Positions 12,097-24,009 of a DNA stretch of 64,000 nt are shown here, one piece after another. The stretch is from Stenopsyche tienmushanensis (taxonomy: Eukaryota; Arthropoda; Insecta; Trichoptera; Stenopsychidae), in NCBI GenBank assembly GCA_008973525.1, contig WACJ01000304.1, positions 342,787-406,786 on the forward strand, in the 5' to 3' direction. The notes under the pieces were generated by a model. It ran no database searches. It saw nothing but the letters and a program-made list of their open reading frames with translations, and had not been told where the DNA came from. Made by a program: the position numbers and the translations under genes. Numbering within the stretch: the stretch's first letter is position 1; each line of letters starts with the position of its first letter.

Positions 12097-13248
12097 TTAG
12101 ATAAAGCGGAAAGAAATGTCATTTTTTTTGGTTGCATCTTTGCTATCAGTTTGCCTCGGGTTGCTGTCGAGTAAATACGTCAAGGTTGGTGTCACTTTAA
12201 AGCTCTGTTGTTTGTCTTACTTTTTAAATATTTTTATATTTTTTTAGCTATAGTGTAAATGTCCAAGCCAGAAACTGATGAGACCCATTTGCGATCTTGT
12301 TTACAGTTTTTATTCGATAAAGGATTAAAAGCAAAATAAGCTACCCAGAGCATCTGTGATACATATGGCAACATATTGAATATTAGAAAATGTCATAGAT
12401 GGTTCAAAAAATTTAAAAGTAACCACAGAGATTTGAAAAATAAACCAAAATCAGGACGACCTCCAATAATCGATGATGACGCATTAAATTCTCTGGTAGA
12501 ATTTGATCCTCGAAAAAAAATAAAGCAATTATCGCTAGACATCGGCTGTCCCTGGTCGACAGTAAAAGATAATTTTATAATACTCGGGAAAAAACATAGA
12601 CAGGGAATTTGGGTACCGAGTTGTCATCAACGGTCTTGGAACAACGGACAATCATTTGTTCATCACTATTGTCCAGTTATGAAATTGATCCATTTTAAAA
12701 AAGGTCCACCTTTGTGTTTGGTGGGATTTTTTTTGGCGTAATTCACTACGAATTATTAAGACCTGGCCAAACTGTCACAGCAGAGCTATACTGTGCACAA
12801 TTAGATAGGTTAAAAGCGGAAAATGCTCAAAAAGCGATCAGTGCTAGTTAACAACCCAAGAAGAATATTACAGCATGATAATACAAGACCACACGCAGCA
12901 AGGATTACGCAGAACAAGATAAGGGAGCTGGTTTTGGAAGTGCTGCAACATCCACCATATTCTTCTGATATTACCCCTTCAGACAATCATCTTTTCAAGC
13001 CATTAGAACTTTCGCTTCGCGATAAAAAAAAATCACTTCTGTGGAACAAGTGAAAAATCATTTTGATTCTTACTTTAGTGTAAAACCGGCCGAATTATAC
13101 GAAAGAAACATTAAAAAGCTGCCTAATCTGTAGAAGGCGATTATAAACAATAATGGAAATTATTTAATTGAGTAATATTGTATAGCTTTTATTAAAAAAA
13201 AAAATCTCCAAATAACAAAAAAATGACATTTCTTTCCGCTTTACCTAA
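12097..13248 (+). mobile_element. Mariner element 2, nested in the hAT MITE
   Basis: The inverted repeats TTAGATAAAGCGGAAAGAAA (left) and the complement of TTAGGTAAAGCGGAAAGAAA (right) match over about 30 bp. TA flanks both ends (12095-12096, 13249-13250). The length of 1152 bp is about 100 bp shorter than a typical full-length mariner because of an internal deletion in the transposase. The nesting shows it arrived after the MITE. Confidence 0.94.
12259..13133 (+). pseudogene. Mariner transposase with internal deletion
   Basis: The ATG at 12259 opens MSKPETDETHLRSC, with a TAA at 12337 as codon 27. The frame continues through KCHRWFKKFKS, the SGRPPIIDDDAL linker and WVPS. Near 12690-12710 the sequence jumps from the segment preceding the first catalytic Asp straight to the WWD block, so the first-Asp motif (TGDEKW in relatives) is deleted. 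Downstream pieces in shifted frames keep HDNTRPHAARITQ and the third-Asp region (ITPSDNHLF). It ends near KLPNL at a TAG (13131). Inactive. Confidence 0.92.
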
Positions 13249-13639
13249 TATTAAAATGTGTTCTGTAAACAATTCCACGATAATATCTATATATTTTCGT
13301 GAACCCCCGGTAATGGCTCCGCAGACCCGCAGGGGTCCGCGTACCTCAGTTTAAGAACCACTGCCCTAGAAGATTATCAATAGAAGCTTTCAACCATGAT
13401 CAAATATGCAAATAAGCCGGTCTTTGTAAAAAATCGAACAAATTCACCCCTTATAGGGTAGACCAGTCATCAAATAATTATACGTTTATTGCAAACATTT
13501 ATCACGAACCTTTTTACATGTTGTTTTTTTTTTCTTTAGAATATTGCCAAAATTATAATGCATTTTAATACATTTAATTCTCGTTTGTAAGGACCTAGGA
13601 GTTATTTTCAGACCTAGGAGTCTTGTATCTTTATGGGAG

Positions 13640-14056
13640 GCTTCTGCCTAGTTGGGCCTAAAAGTGATCGATTTTTTAACATTTTTATTTTGTACAATTT
13701 TGTATATTAATCTATAGTGAATTTAAAAAATAATAAGCGACCGAAGAAAAATGTGATTTTACCAACATTGTTTTAAATATTTTTGCCTAATTTTAGGTCA
13801 AACGATGAAGACATTAATTTTACATGTGCTTACCAAATTTTATAAAGAATCCTCATCTAGGGCGAGTGGAAACACTTCCGTGAGCTTGAAAAATATAGTT
13901 TCAAGAAAAACGCGTTTAAAGTTGAACCGAAGTTTATGTGCGAATAAAATGAAAAATATAATACTAACACCTAATCTGCTGTACCAAGAGCATAGAGGAT
14001 ACCTTCCGTTTCTTCAAAAAACTCTTCTTCAGATGAACTCTTCAACAGTGTCATGA
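13640..14056. repeat. Dispersed repeat, GTTTCGAG family copy B
   Basis: It aligns by eye with 17145-17440. Shared blocks are GTTGGGCCTAAnAGTGATCG followed by ATTTTTTAA, AGTTTCnAGAAAAAC and CAAGAGCA. The spacing of blocks is similar in both copies. No terminal repeats or coding region were found, so the class is unknown. Confidence 0.55.
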
Positions 14057-14059
14057 AAC

Positions 14060-16120
14060 CGACAGGAGGTTCGAAATATCGAAAAAAATAATTAATGAAA
14101 TATTGATTAAATTGATTATAAATTATTGAACGCTCCTTGTATTTTTTAGCATGATTCTATGTCTACGAAGGACGATAATCAAAACACGCCAGATCTTTCC
14201 GTTTAATCATCTTTATTAAATTTAATTTAAATACAAAGATGCTTACTAATATATTTTTTTCAAAAATTTTGTGCAAATAGGTTTAATTTAATTAAATAAA
14301 ATACCCCGTCCCCGATTCCGTCCTCTTATAAAATATGATCGAAAATCATGACCATAACTGGTGTCATAGCCACTAACTGCTCCAAATTATTAGTCATTTG
14401 TCCGATTTAATTGTTGATAAAATATTGAAGTTGTATTTCTTAAATACTTTTCTATATACACTCCGAGTCCGAATCAAAAATTATATTAGATATAAATATA
14501 ATTGCTAATGAATTGTCAAACTACATAGCTTCAAGTATTTGGTTTTTATTCATATTTAAGCCATTCTTGATTTACAGTACAGATATTTTTTATATGCCCG
14601 TCAAAGAAACAGCAAAGGGTTTAAGCATTATAGTATCTTCCTATTTCCCCCTTTCAATCCAGCTCTATACGGTCATCTTTGAGATATTTTACCGTCTTAC
14701 ATGCTGGAGGCACAATGGAAGATATTGTAGCATTCAAAGATATCCTTTGGGTTATTTTAATATGAGCAAATGATATTTTTTGAAAGGATCAAAATATTTG
14801 ATGAAATCCGAATAATACAGAAAAAAGTATTTTTATTACATGAAATGGTTTTGTTACTACTGAAAACTAGTAGGCGACAAGGATTGGTTGTGGGCTTTTT
14901 GATTATACGTTTGTGAAGGTTTCCGGCACCCCACCGCAGATTTTCACAAAGCAACCCCTGTTTTTGAAAGCTGTCATTAATTACAGTCCATCCTTGTGAT
15001 ATTATTCGTTCGCTACCACAAAACGTTTCAATGAATATAAAATAATTTAAAGTTTTTATTTGCAAAATTTTCATGAAATAATAATATAGAAAACTGCTTT
15101 GACACATGAGAGATAATCTAATTCGGTTCTATAAGCTTCATTTGTATTAAAAAGACCCTAGAAAGAAAGAAAAAGAAAAAGAAAGAGATAAATAGACATG
15201 TGTGACTGTATTAGGTGTATCGAAGATTAATTATAATTCTGAGATCTTCTCGACCTTCAGTCTACACCGAGACACAGCCTAGAGTAAACGTATTATTTGT
15301 TCCCATTAGAAAGTGATAGTTGTGGGTTATTTATTAGCACTATCAAGTCCTAACAATCATTGAAGAATATTTGCATCCTTTTTAAAAGGTAAGACTTTAT
15401 AAATTTAAATTATGATATGGTGTTATATACCGAGTAAATAATCAAACAATCGAGGAATTCGTTCAGGATCATCGTCAACGAAAAGGTAAAATAAATACTT
15501 AAAGATTTCGAATATAGTGCTTAAAAAATGCATGCATCTTAGCTCTAGAATACAAATATACGTCGTTTCGATGTGAACGCTGACAAATATAGTTATTTTA
15601 GACTTATTTTATCACATTAGGTTAGCGCTTTGTGGTTTCAAGTCAATTCAATCAATCAATCCAACAATCAAGTCCTAGTCAATCCGGCATTACTTATTAT
15701 TGTTAAAGAACGAACTTTTTATAATATATTTTTAAAATATGTGTCATATCGAAGCAACATCACAATTTGTATACATATGGTTCTAAATAAGTTATGTAAT
15801 CTAGGGTTAAATATTAAACGTGAAAGTTTTTCCACATACGACGGTTATTAATTTTTTTTTTTTAAATATAAAAGCTAAATTTGAGATAAGAAATTGATAG
15901 ATGAAATAATTTTGTACTCCTTTCAGGATTTCTCCATCTTGCATAGATCCATCCAAGACTATATAATATATATTTTTATCGAAATGGGTTTGAGTCTAAG
16001 CTAATTTTTTTAATATTAATTTAATACTTTGAATATATACAGATGTCTCTCAAAAAATCGCCGAAAAAGAGAATAAATCGCTTAGAAAAGTACCAAACAA
16101 TACACTGGAATAATGTAGAG
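14060..16120. other. Noncoding DNA with a short purine repeat
   Basis: An A/G simple repeat (GAAA/GAAAAA) occupies about 15160-15192. A short frame from ATG 16043 (MSLKKSPKKRINRLEKYQ) follows an ATACAG acceptor-like site and runs into the MITE at 16121; I give it little weight. Nothing else is assigned. Confidence 0.35.
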
Positions 16121-16392
16121 CAGTGGTTCTTAAATTTATTTAGACCGCGGACATCATCTTGAACATTTTTTTTTGCAGAATCCATCCCAAACTTTGGCAT
16201 TTTACGGCTTTAAATTCTGACCTTGAGCACTCGATATGGGCCGTTTCGCTATACACGCGACATGTAGGCAGAGAAGGTTCTAGTTTTTGAATTGATAGTT
16301 GGTATTTTAACTATGATTTCTACATGCTGCGGACTCTCGGTAATAGCTACCGGATCCCCAGGGGTTAGCGGATTCCAGTTTAAAAACCGCTT
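16121..16392. mobile_element. hAT-type MITE, relative of the 11958 element
   Basis: It begins CAGTGGTTCTTAAATTTA and continues with AGACCGCGGAC. It ends with blocks resembling GGGGTTAGCGGATTCCAGTT and TAAAAACCGC. Order and wording match the 11958-13363 MITE (ACCGCGGACC start; CCCGCAGGGGTCCGCG and CAGTTTAAGAACC end). No exact 8-bp duplication is visible, so the borders are approximate. Confidence 0.65.
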
Positions 16393-17144
16393 AGTCCGGT
16401 AATAGGCATAAAATCGTCAATAAATGGAAATAAGCTGAGCATAAAATATTTTTTTCCTAGGAACCTAGGCTGCGAGTTATTCCAGAAAATTAAAAACTCT
16501 TTTTTAGCTAACAAAAAAATAGCTCATTTTCTATACAAAAATGTATGTTCGATTTCATTGAGATGTTTAATATTATATTAGAAAATGTAAAGTGAATCAT
16601 ATTGAGTATTCACCATAAGTTCCAAAATTTAAAATCAAACAAATAAGCATTAAAATTGCAATTACATCATTTCGCGTTGTATTTTAAATTATTATTTTTT
16701 ACGTCTAATTTCAAAAAAGAAAAATTCAACTCTAAGCGCATAAATAATTCTTAAGCTCCTAAACGTAATTATAAGACCGACTTCCAGGCTACTTATAAAG
16801 GGCTTAAAGAGTATAAATTATTCCTGTCAGTCCGTTATACCAATTATTCTACCCCAGAAAATTCATACTTGGCAGACACCTATAATCAATAATGATGGCA
16901 TGACATTGTTCGAATAAAGCTGGAAACTGTTATTATGATATTGCATTTGATGTATTATTCACATTCATTGCAAATGTGAATGTGAATGTTGTGACTTAAC
17001 CACAAAATAAGCCATGCAAAAAGGAAAACATGTTAATATAATGAGAGCTGTGTAGAACCCACCGTATTAAATTATAGGTTCATAAATTGCATGTACATAA
17101 ATGCATTATTTCAAGGTGCAATATAATACTTAAGGGACGTTTCT

Positions 17145-17440
17145 ACATTGTTGGGCCTAACAGTGATCGATTTTTTAATGCAAAAATTGTTAAATATGGA
17201 GTGTCGATATTTAGTGTCTTGAATAGGCGATCTTTATTGAATATTGTGTATAGCTTAGACTATAATTAAGTAGAAATATTGGAAAATAAAAAAATAGTGA
17301 GCGATCGAAAAATAATGTGTTGTGGGAGGACTTCTCTGAGCTTGGAAAAAGTAGTTTCGAGAAAAACACTACATACATACAAGAGCACTTCCTTTCTTTG
17401 CATAAATGATACACAAGGAATCGATTTATATGATTCATCA
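17145..17440. repeat. Dispersed repeat, GTTTCGAG family copy C
   Basis: Second clear copy of the repeat at 13640-14056, sharing the GGGCCTAA-CAGTGATCG block, a GAGCGATCGAAAA block, GAGCTTGGAAAAAGTAG and TTTCGAGAAAAAC. It has no coding potential and no visible ends. Confidence 0.55.
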
Positions 17441-17499
17441 TCAGTGAACGTCAGATAAGATATCTTGGCGTTTCTTTGCGTAAACAAATAACAAACTTG

Positions 17500-20200
17500 A
17501 AATCGAAATCATTATTAGTCGAAAATTTTTTTAAAATTTTTCTTTGCGAATTTAATTTATATCGACTTGAAATTTACTCAACGTATTCTTAAACATTGGT
17601 TCTTCCTGATGCACGAAGAAAAAAAAATTGTTTTTGACTCATTCAACAAAATAGAAGCAATCTCATCAGGGCAAATTACGTCAAAATCAATGTTAAAAAT
17701 GACTTCAATTTTTCAGTCGTAAAGATGGCAATTGTATTAAATGATAATTTAATACACGAAAATCATAAAAAATGCCTACCACTTAGTGAGTGCACTAATG
17801 CATAATAATCGATGCTTTGTTGCATAGATGTGCAATGTATTTATAACAAGTATGCTTAACTTGATGGCATCTAGAAAAGATGATGTAGTTTAATGTATCT
17901 TTTGTGAAAATTGTCTTTATAATAATATACTTAAATATCCTCACTGAAATCTACTCTAGATAAATTAATTATTAATGATCTGTTTAACATATCATATTTA
18001 ATTATATCATTTGCATATGATTATGTACTGATTCTATATTTATCGAAAAATCAAAGAAAACAAAGAATAAAAATCGGTAGATCTGCATTCAGTTATATGT
18101 CTTGTTTGATTCAATTTTATCTAAATTTGATCTGTTGCGGTTCGAAAAGTGCGTTAAATTTTTATTTTTATCTTTGATTTCCAAAAAACATATTTGAATG
18201 CTAAAACATTGTCACACATGTTCGTAATAATTCAATATTATCCTTGCAGCCTTAAATTTAAACCGTATAGGTGTTTTGTTATGTCATCGATGAAAGATAC
18301 TTCTTGCAACTATATTTGATCTGAAAACGAGTTTGTGTTATAGATTTTTCATTAATACAAACCGACATATTTCTTCTTTTAAAGCCCAAAATTTGCAAAG
18401 AGCCTTGGAGCAAGTAAACTAATATACCTTGGTATAGTATAATAAAACAAACCACACTATTCGCATTCTAATTAATTTGAGAAAGCGGAGAAGTTATTGA
18501 AAGAGATTTTATTGTTACAGAAGTTCATAACCACAATAACATATATCGAGTCTTACAAATATACAACACAGGTATTTTTCCCAATAATTCCTTAAATTTT
18601 TGACAATTAATAGGGCTACGCCCCCAATGCCCATAATCTTGTCATGGAAATGGAAAAACTTTCGAAAATAAACGATTTTTGTTAGATCTGATCGCTTTAA
18701 TTAAAAACTAAATCAGAAACTATTTCTATAACCGTATTTAAAGAAACATATATTATTACAAAGGGCTTCACAATTCATAATTATACAAAATATAAACAAT
18801 TTCTTCAGCTTTAAGGGTCAGCAGCACATAGATTTTAAAATGTCTAATATGTGACACGTTAAGAATATTATTACAATCTCAGCTTTAATTATATTAATTA
18901 ATAAAGCTGAAATTCCTTCGTTGAATTAATGCAGTAATTTCAATTGATGCAGTAATTTCAATTATTTTTAAACCAGTAGAAAGTGTTTTTGGAGTGATTT
19001 TCTAAATTAACTGATTCAGACTCTCATTATTATTTTGCGTAAAGCCACCGCTCTAGCAGCATATCCTTGCTATGTTATTCATAAATGGGCTTGATAGTTA
19101 ATGAAACATCACTCAGCAATTGAGCGTAATCGTGCTTAAATGATGAGGGAGCATTTGTGGCTGAAAAACGCTGCCAAACACACCATGAGTCAGGACCGCT
19201 CGGGCACTTTTCGTGCGAAATCAGAATTCCCAAAGGCTCTCTCATCTAGAGTACTACTCTGATTGATTTAAGACTTTGAGATAGTATTCTTGATATATTA
19301 TTCTATAAGAAAAAAAAAAAAAAAATATTTTAAACCTAAAACCGACTAAAATTAGATTATTTTATCATTTTTTTCTCATCCTCAAAAACAATATAAATGA
19401 TTCTAATATTTAAGTTCATATTGAAATAAATGTATTTTTAAACTTTTGAACAATTATGTGTAGATAGAAAATGAAGCTTAGATAGTCATCAACCAATTTC
19501 TAACCATTTAAAATATACAATGCTAATATGGATATCCCATTTATGGTTATTTGTGCTAATAGTCAACAACTGTTAGTTTATTGATGATGTTCCATTATCA
19601 AAATATCTCTATTTTTAAGTATTTATTTTGCACGTGAACGAACACGTGAAATTTTGCTTTAAACTGGAAATTTTCTACTGCAGCTTTAATTACATACCAG
19701 ATAATTTAGTTCCATTCTCTATCCATTTCATACAAGACAATAAAGAACCATCGAATATTTAATATAATTTGTCAAATATTATGCAAAAATACTTTTATTA
19801 TTAATAGTAAATAAATGTTTTTCCATCGTTAAACGGTAACTAGAGTATTATTTATTGATAAATAGGCAGAAGTAATATTCATTAATTAATTGTAAAATAT
19901 TTTTTTCAAAATCAATAACTAATTTTGCAAGCAGAGCGGCATGATTGCAATATTAATCGAATGATTTTGTAAGTATTGCCTGCCATTCAGTATAATCGGA
20001 TTTAATATGATTCTAAATAGGTAAATACGAGTCGATATTTACTACGTATAAAGTTATAATATACTCGTAGAAGATGTACAAAAAATTATCTATTTAAATT
20101 GAAATTCAATTTATAACGCTTTAAAAAAAGATTTCAAGAATTTATTGTGAAATATATGAAATATTCCGACGCAGAAAATATTCATCCAAAATTGCCTCTA
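17500..20200. other. AT-rich noncoding DNA
   Basis: Only small features are visible: an 18-bp direct duplication (ATGCAGTAATTTCAATTG) at 18929-18964 and a hairpin CAGCTTTA...TAAAGCTG at about 18880-18911. A 25-codon frame from an ATG in good context near 19181 has no supporting splice signal. No gene is called. Confidence 0.4.
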
Positions 20201-20220
20201 TATATTTTTTTATTTTCCAT

Positions 20221-21192
20221 TTGACTTGCAAGCTTGTAATAATGTTGAAATTTCGTTTTGCTATGAATTTCCTTTTTGAATTGCGAAAAAGCGTCGACAA
20301 ATTACATTTGGTGTTCAATCACAAAATATATTTATTTCGGGTTGGAATAACTCGAATTTTATTCCAATTCGTGTATATTTTATTTACAGGTCATCTCTGT
20401 AAGTGACAGACAAATTCAATTTGACAAACATTTGAAACCTAATTCAATTTTAAACCATAATCGAAATCAATCGTTTTGTAATGCTTTAACGCGTATTATT
20501 CACTCCGATATAAAAAGTTATACCGAAACATTTTTCTTTGTTCCTTGATTTTCTTAAAAAAATCAACGCTGTAGCTTCCAAAAGAAATATTGTTATCGTT
20601 AAAGTAAATAAGAAGCTATTAAAAAATAATTTATTTATGCAAAATATTCATTTAAATCTCAATTTCCGAGGGATTAAGGAAATTCCATTTAAAAGTTTTC
20701 CGTTGCCCACTTTGCCGACGGCAAATAAACGCAACATATTTTACTTACAAATTGCGAAAATATCCTTATTTAAAAAAACACAATTATTCATCATTTTAAA
20801 TATATTTCGCGTTTATTTTATTAAACTAAATACAATTTACAAACAATTTGGCATGCCCATTATGATGTTACCAAAACTTGAAATATGTATACCAATTATT
20901 AATCGAATCACATTTTATGATTAATATATCTATTATCTAACTGCCAATGGAAATTCATTTGATGAAAATTAAAACACGTGCGAAAATTTTCGCGAAACAT
21001 AAAATATGGCAAGAGAAAGGCTCACAAATAGACTTTACAAACACACGAGTAAATATCAATGTGCGTGCGTTATATAAAAATGGCTGGCAATTTGGTCGAC
21101 GTGAAAATTTAATCCCACATAACTGCGCATATGCAGAACTCTACCTTGAGTTTCCCAACATTTGGGGTCCATCGGTAACGAAGCACCCCTAA
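20221..21192 (+). other. Cluster of unremarkable open frames
   Basis: Frames of 61, 128 and 81 codons follow each other on the plus strand. The 128-codon frame has no ATG start and is Lys/Asn/Ile/Phe-rich, as expected for AT-rich noncoding sequence. No domain or repeat end is recognised. I do not call these genes. Confidence 0.2.
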
Positions 21193-21392
21193 ATAATAAT
21201 TACCATAAATTTACAATCAAGCATTGTATTTATATTTTATGGACAAAGTGCGACGGTTAGATTACTTACGCTATAATGAAACTAAATTTGAAAACTGGAT
21301 ATCGAATCCACAAAAAGGAACGGCACTTATAAAAAGTTTATTTAAGGAAAGATTATAAATAATAAGGGATGTATGCATAATAAATACGCATG

Positions 21393-21507
21393 CCATATCA
21401 CTCAAGGAGTTCGTTGGATTTTTTTCTTCATTTGGGGACGTTTCATTTGGAATCGTTCTTTCGCAATTACTTCAAAAAAAATCATACGAACCTATTAAGT
21501 GACGTGT
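21393..21507. mobile_element. Mariner-type MITE, family with CATCACTCAATAAGTTCG ends
   Basis: The left end CCATATCACTCAAGGAGTTC and the right end complement of ACACGTCACTTAATAGGTTC are inverted. The right end is followed by TA. About 115 bp, noncoding. Same family as 3008-3170 and 61232-61329. Confidence 0.65.
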
Positions 21508-21509
21508 TA

Positions 21510-22328
21510 AAGATATGGAACATTTAATAACAATATGTGATTAAATGCGGAAGATTTGTACGTGAAAAATGCACAGGAATAATGATGGATTTTTAAAAAT
21601 TGCAGCTGTTCACATTCAAGATAATCAATGATTTGATCAATTGCGTTTTTGATCTGATCAACATCTATTCTATTATATTTAAATAGCCCTATATTTAATT
21701 ATTCATACGATTTTCTTGTCCTACAGCGATAAGGAGGTAATCCTATCTAGATCTCTTAGGTTGTTGGCTGAAAAACAATTTACAGCAATTTAAATCTCAA
21801 AGATTATGCTTATGCCGTGCTAATGAAGAACTATTAGATTCAAAATATTTTTCCGAATGGTATGCACCGTCTGGTAATAAATGATTTTGGCGTGAGCAGC
21901 TTACATACAGCTGTCCATGTGAGAAGCATGCACGCATACCCTGTGTGTTTCTGTTCTTTGTTGATGATCACACTGGAATAGCATATCAGTCGGAATCATT
22001 GGAACACAACGTCTTCTTCTTGAAACTTTTCAATTCAAACTGTAGTTCCGATGATATTATTATGATACATTTGCGACGCCTATGTATATATATATGTTTT
22101 TCAAATTTTTATATTAACCTTTCCCTACCGGTGATTTATTTACTACACCTCGACTCTTATAATGGAAATATTAATATGAAATATAATAGATATGGGGTTC
22201 AGAATTTTAATATTCATCCGTAATATAATTACGAATTACATCAAAGTATTATAGTATATAAGTATTCATCTGCAGCGACGGAAATAAATAATTTGTCGGG
22301 AAATCGGGAATTTTGCAAGTTTTAGTCC
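21510..22328. other. Noncoding DNA, possibly remains of an hAT element
   Basis: The stretch just before 22329 contains TCGGGAAATCGGGAATTTTG, which resembles the CCCGGG-rich block after the hAT tail. It may therefore be part of the same element. No catalytic hAT motif could be read. Confidence 0.3.
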
Positions 22329-22568
22329 GTGTCTCAGCAGAATGCAATTTTATCAGTCACATTGATGGTGTTATACGAAAATAGGGGCTCATGTGGTCAT
22401 CAACTCGAACTAGCATTTAAACACCTGATGACGATACATCCAACGAGTGTGAAAGCTGAGCGTGCATTTTCAGCAGCAAGTTGCCTGACTTTCAAAATTA
22501 GATCCAGACTAAATGATGAAACACTCGATGCTTTAATGTTACTTCGGGCATATTTTCGGACTTATTAG
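22329..22568 (+). pseudogene. hAT transposase C-terminal dimerisation fragment
   Basis: The frame contains IHPTSVKAERAFSAASC followed by KIRSRLNDETLDALMLLRAY and ends at TAG. This is the classic hAT C-terminal block (serine-ERxFS, then RSRL and a leucine-rich helix). Only this last ~80 residues is legible; the upstream RNase H-like core is gone. It is followed by a CCCGGGATTGTCC and CCGAAATCCCGGGG region probably belonging to the element's terminal part. Not functional. Confidence 0.85.
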
Positions 22569-22959
22569 TAATTTTTGATGAAATTGAATCCCAGGACTGA
22601 TCCCGGGATTGTCCAATGAGATTCCGAAATCCCGGGGTCGAAATTTTGGCTCGGAATTGGATATGTTTCGGAGAAGAATTATTAAAATATCCAATTCAAA
22701 TATATTTTTATATAGAATTATGAACTAACTGAATGTTGTCCTTATGTTTTGTTCGTGTGTTTACGTGTCATTTAATCAGTGCCTTTATATACGATTTATA
22801 TCAAAAAGTGACTTTTTGAATTTCATAACGCGGAATAGAGTTTCATGAATTTCTTACGAAATCTCCCGTACTTTAGGCGAAGTTTAGCGCGGATTTTTGC
22901 AAATTTTGTTGATCAATTCTATATGACTTTATTAATCGCTTTTGTATTTATTTTTTCAG

Positions 22960-22990
22960 ATCCAGGAGATCAAGATAAACGTAGATCAAG
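22960..22990 (+). CDS. Candidate 31-nt microexon
   Basis: A strong acceptor (TATTTATTTTTTCAG) precedes 31 nt that end at CAAG|GTGAGA. Two frames are open: IQEIKINVDQ plus one base (phase 0 in, 1 out), or PGDQDKRRS with partial codons at both ends (phase 1 in, 2 out). The first would leave the same phase as the donors at 23993 and 37758 and as the acceptor at 42504. The peptide is too short to identify. Support is the splice signals only. Confidence 0.35.
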
Positions 22991-23649
22991 GTGAGAAAGC
23001 AACCTATAAATCTAATTAATACCTCCTTTACGTCCAGTAAAACTATTAAATTCAATTTAAATATGTATCAACGTTGATGAAGATATTATTTTTTATTGAT
23101 TTTTTAAATGGCTACGAGCTATATAGTCATATTATCAACTGTTCGAGCTTCATTTTGATATAAAATTTGTGTATTTTTAATTTAATTGTCATGTTGAAGA
23201 ATATGCAAATTAGATATGGAAGACGAAGCAATAAAATCATATACTCCGGTTTTCTTAGCTCTAAAATACTATATGAAGAGATCATAATGGATCTATATTG
23301 ATATTAATACAACTATTATAAAATCGCATAGTATTCTTGTTCGTAAATATGATCATAGATGGCGACAGGTATCCCATATGGAACTATCATATAAGGAATA
23401 TGAACTTGTAGATTTTAACACATTGGTGTTATTGAATGGAAAGATATATAGGAAGTCAATATTTTACAAATTTCGATACTAATTTGGATCCAAATTTGCA
23501 CATTTTATAAAGTAAACATTCATATTAGTCATGGTATGATTTTTATAGTGTAATGTAAATCTGTTCATGAAAGTAAAAGTATTAAGATTTTTCCATGGTA
23601 ATTTACATGAAAGATTGACAACCATAAGGGTTCTTAGAAGTAGTAGTGC

Positions 23650-23968
23650 AATATCATCGATCCAATCAAAGCACGAATGCGCAGAGAACCAACCCTGAAT
23701 CCCGGAGTTGAAAGCGCATTCGCTTGCGTGCATCACACCGTGGTGCACGTGCAACTAGTGAGCTCTCCCGGTCGGGCGCGAATTTTTCTAAGCGGTTGAA
23801 TTCTTGATAAAGAACAGGCATCCAAGCAGCATCCAGACAGCAACCAGCCAGCGTCCCGGTAGCGTTTGGGCAGCGTCCGGGCAGCGTCCGGGCAGCGTCC
23901 AGGCGGCTGCTGGTGCAGACAAGGACACAAATTCAGCAGCAGAGACGTGAGCCGACAGCAGCCTCACC
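23650..23968 (+). promoter_or_regulatory. GC- and CpG-rich promoter / 5' leader candidate
   Basis: This block is much richer in G+C and CpG than the surrounding DNA. It contains a CACGTG E-box at 23746-23751 inside a near-palindrome. It also has three near-perfect tandem copies of GCAGCGTCCGG at 23870-23902 with decayed relatives to the left. It runs directly into an ATG in good context (CCTCACCATGA) at 23969. I read it as a promoter plus 5' untranslated leader. The exact start site is not visible. Confidence 0.45.
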
Positions 23969-23993
23969 ATGAGCGACGAAGACAAACCAACAA
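23969..23993 (+). CDS. Candidate first coding exon, MSDEDKPT, phase 1
   Basis: ATG AGC GAC GAA GAC AAA CCA ACA A is followed by a donor GTAAAA. The start context CACCATGA is close to ideal and the upstream sequence looks like a leader. The exon ends with one base of a codon, matching the acceptor at 42504, where joining would give ...PTNKSISSEDD, an acidic start consistent with the acidic protein downstream. That pairing implies an 18.5-kb intron and is inference; the partner could equally lie outside the window. Confidence 0.45.
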
Positions 23994-24009
23994 GTAAAAT
24001 AATCATTTA

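Larger units (their letters stand above)
11958..13363. mobile_element. hAT-type MITE interrupted by mariner 2
   Basis: The left end CAGCGGTTCATATAC and the right end complement of CAGTGGTTCTTAAACTGAGG are imperfect inverted repeats. They are flanked by the exact 8-bp duplication CCCTAGAA (11950-11957 and 13364-13371), diagnostic of hAT insertion. Without the nested mariner the element is about 250 bp and has no coding capacity. A relative lies at 16121-16392. Confidence 0.88.

Noticed and set aside
20389..20397. 9-nt microexon (GTCATCTCT) between TTTATTTACAG and GTAAGT
   Set aside because: Too short to test; such motif pairs arise by chance in AT-rich DNA and no neighbouring exon was found.
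20538..20924. 128-codon plus-strand ORF
   Set aside because: No ATG start, Lys/Asn/Ile/Phe-rich composition typical of AT-rich noncoding DNA, no domain.
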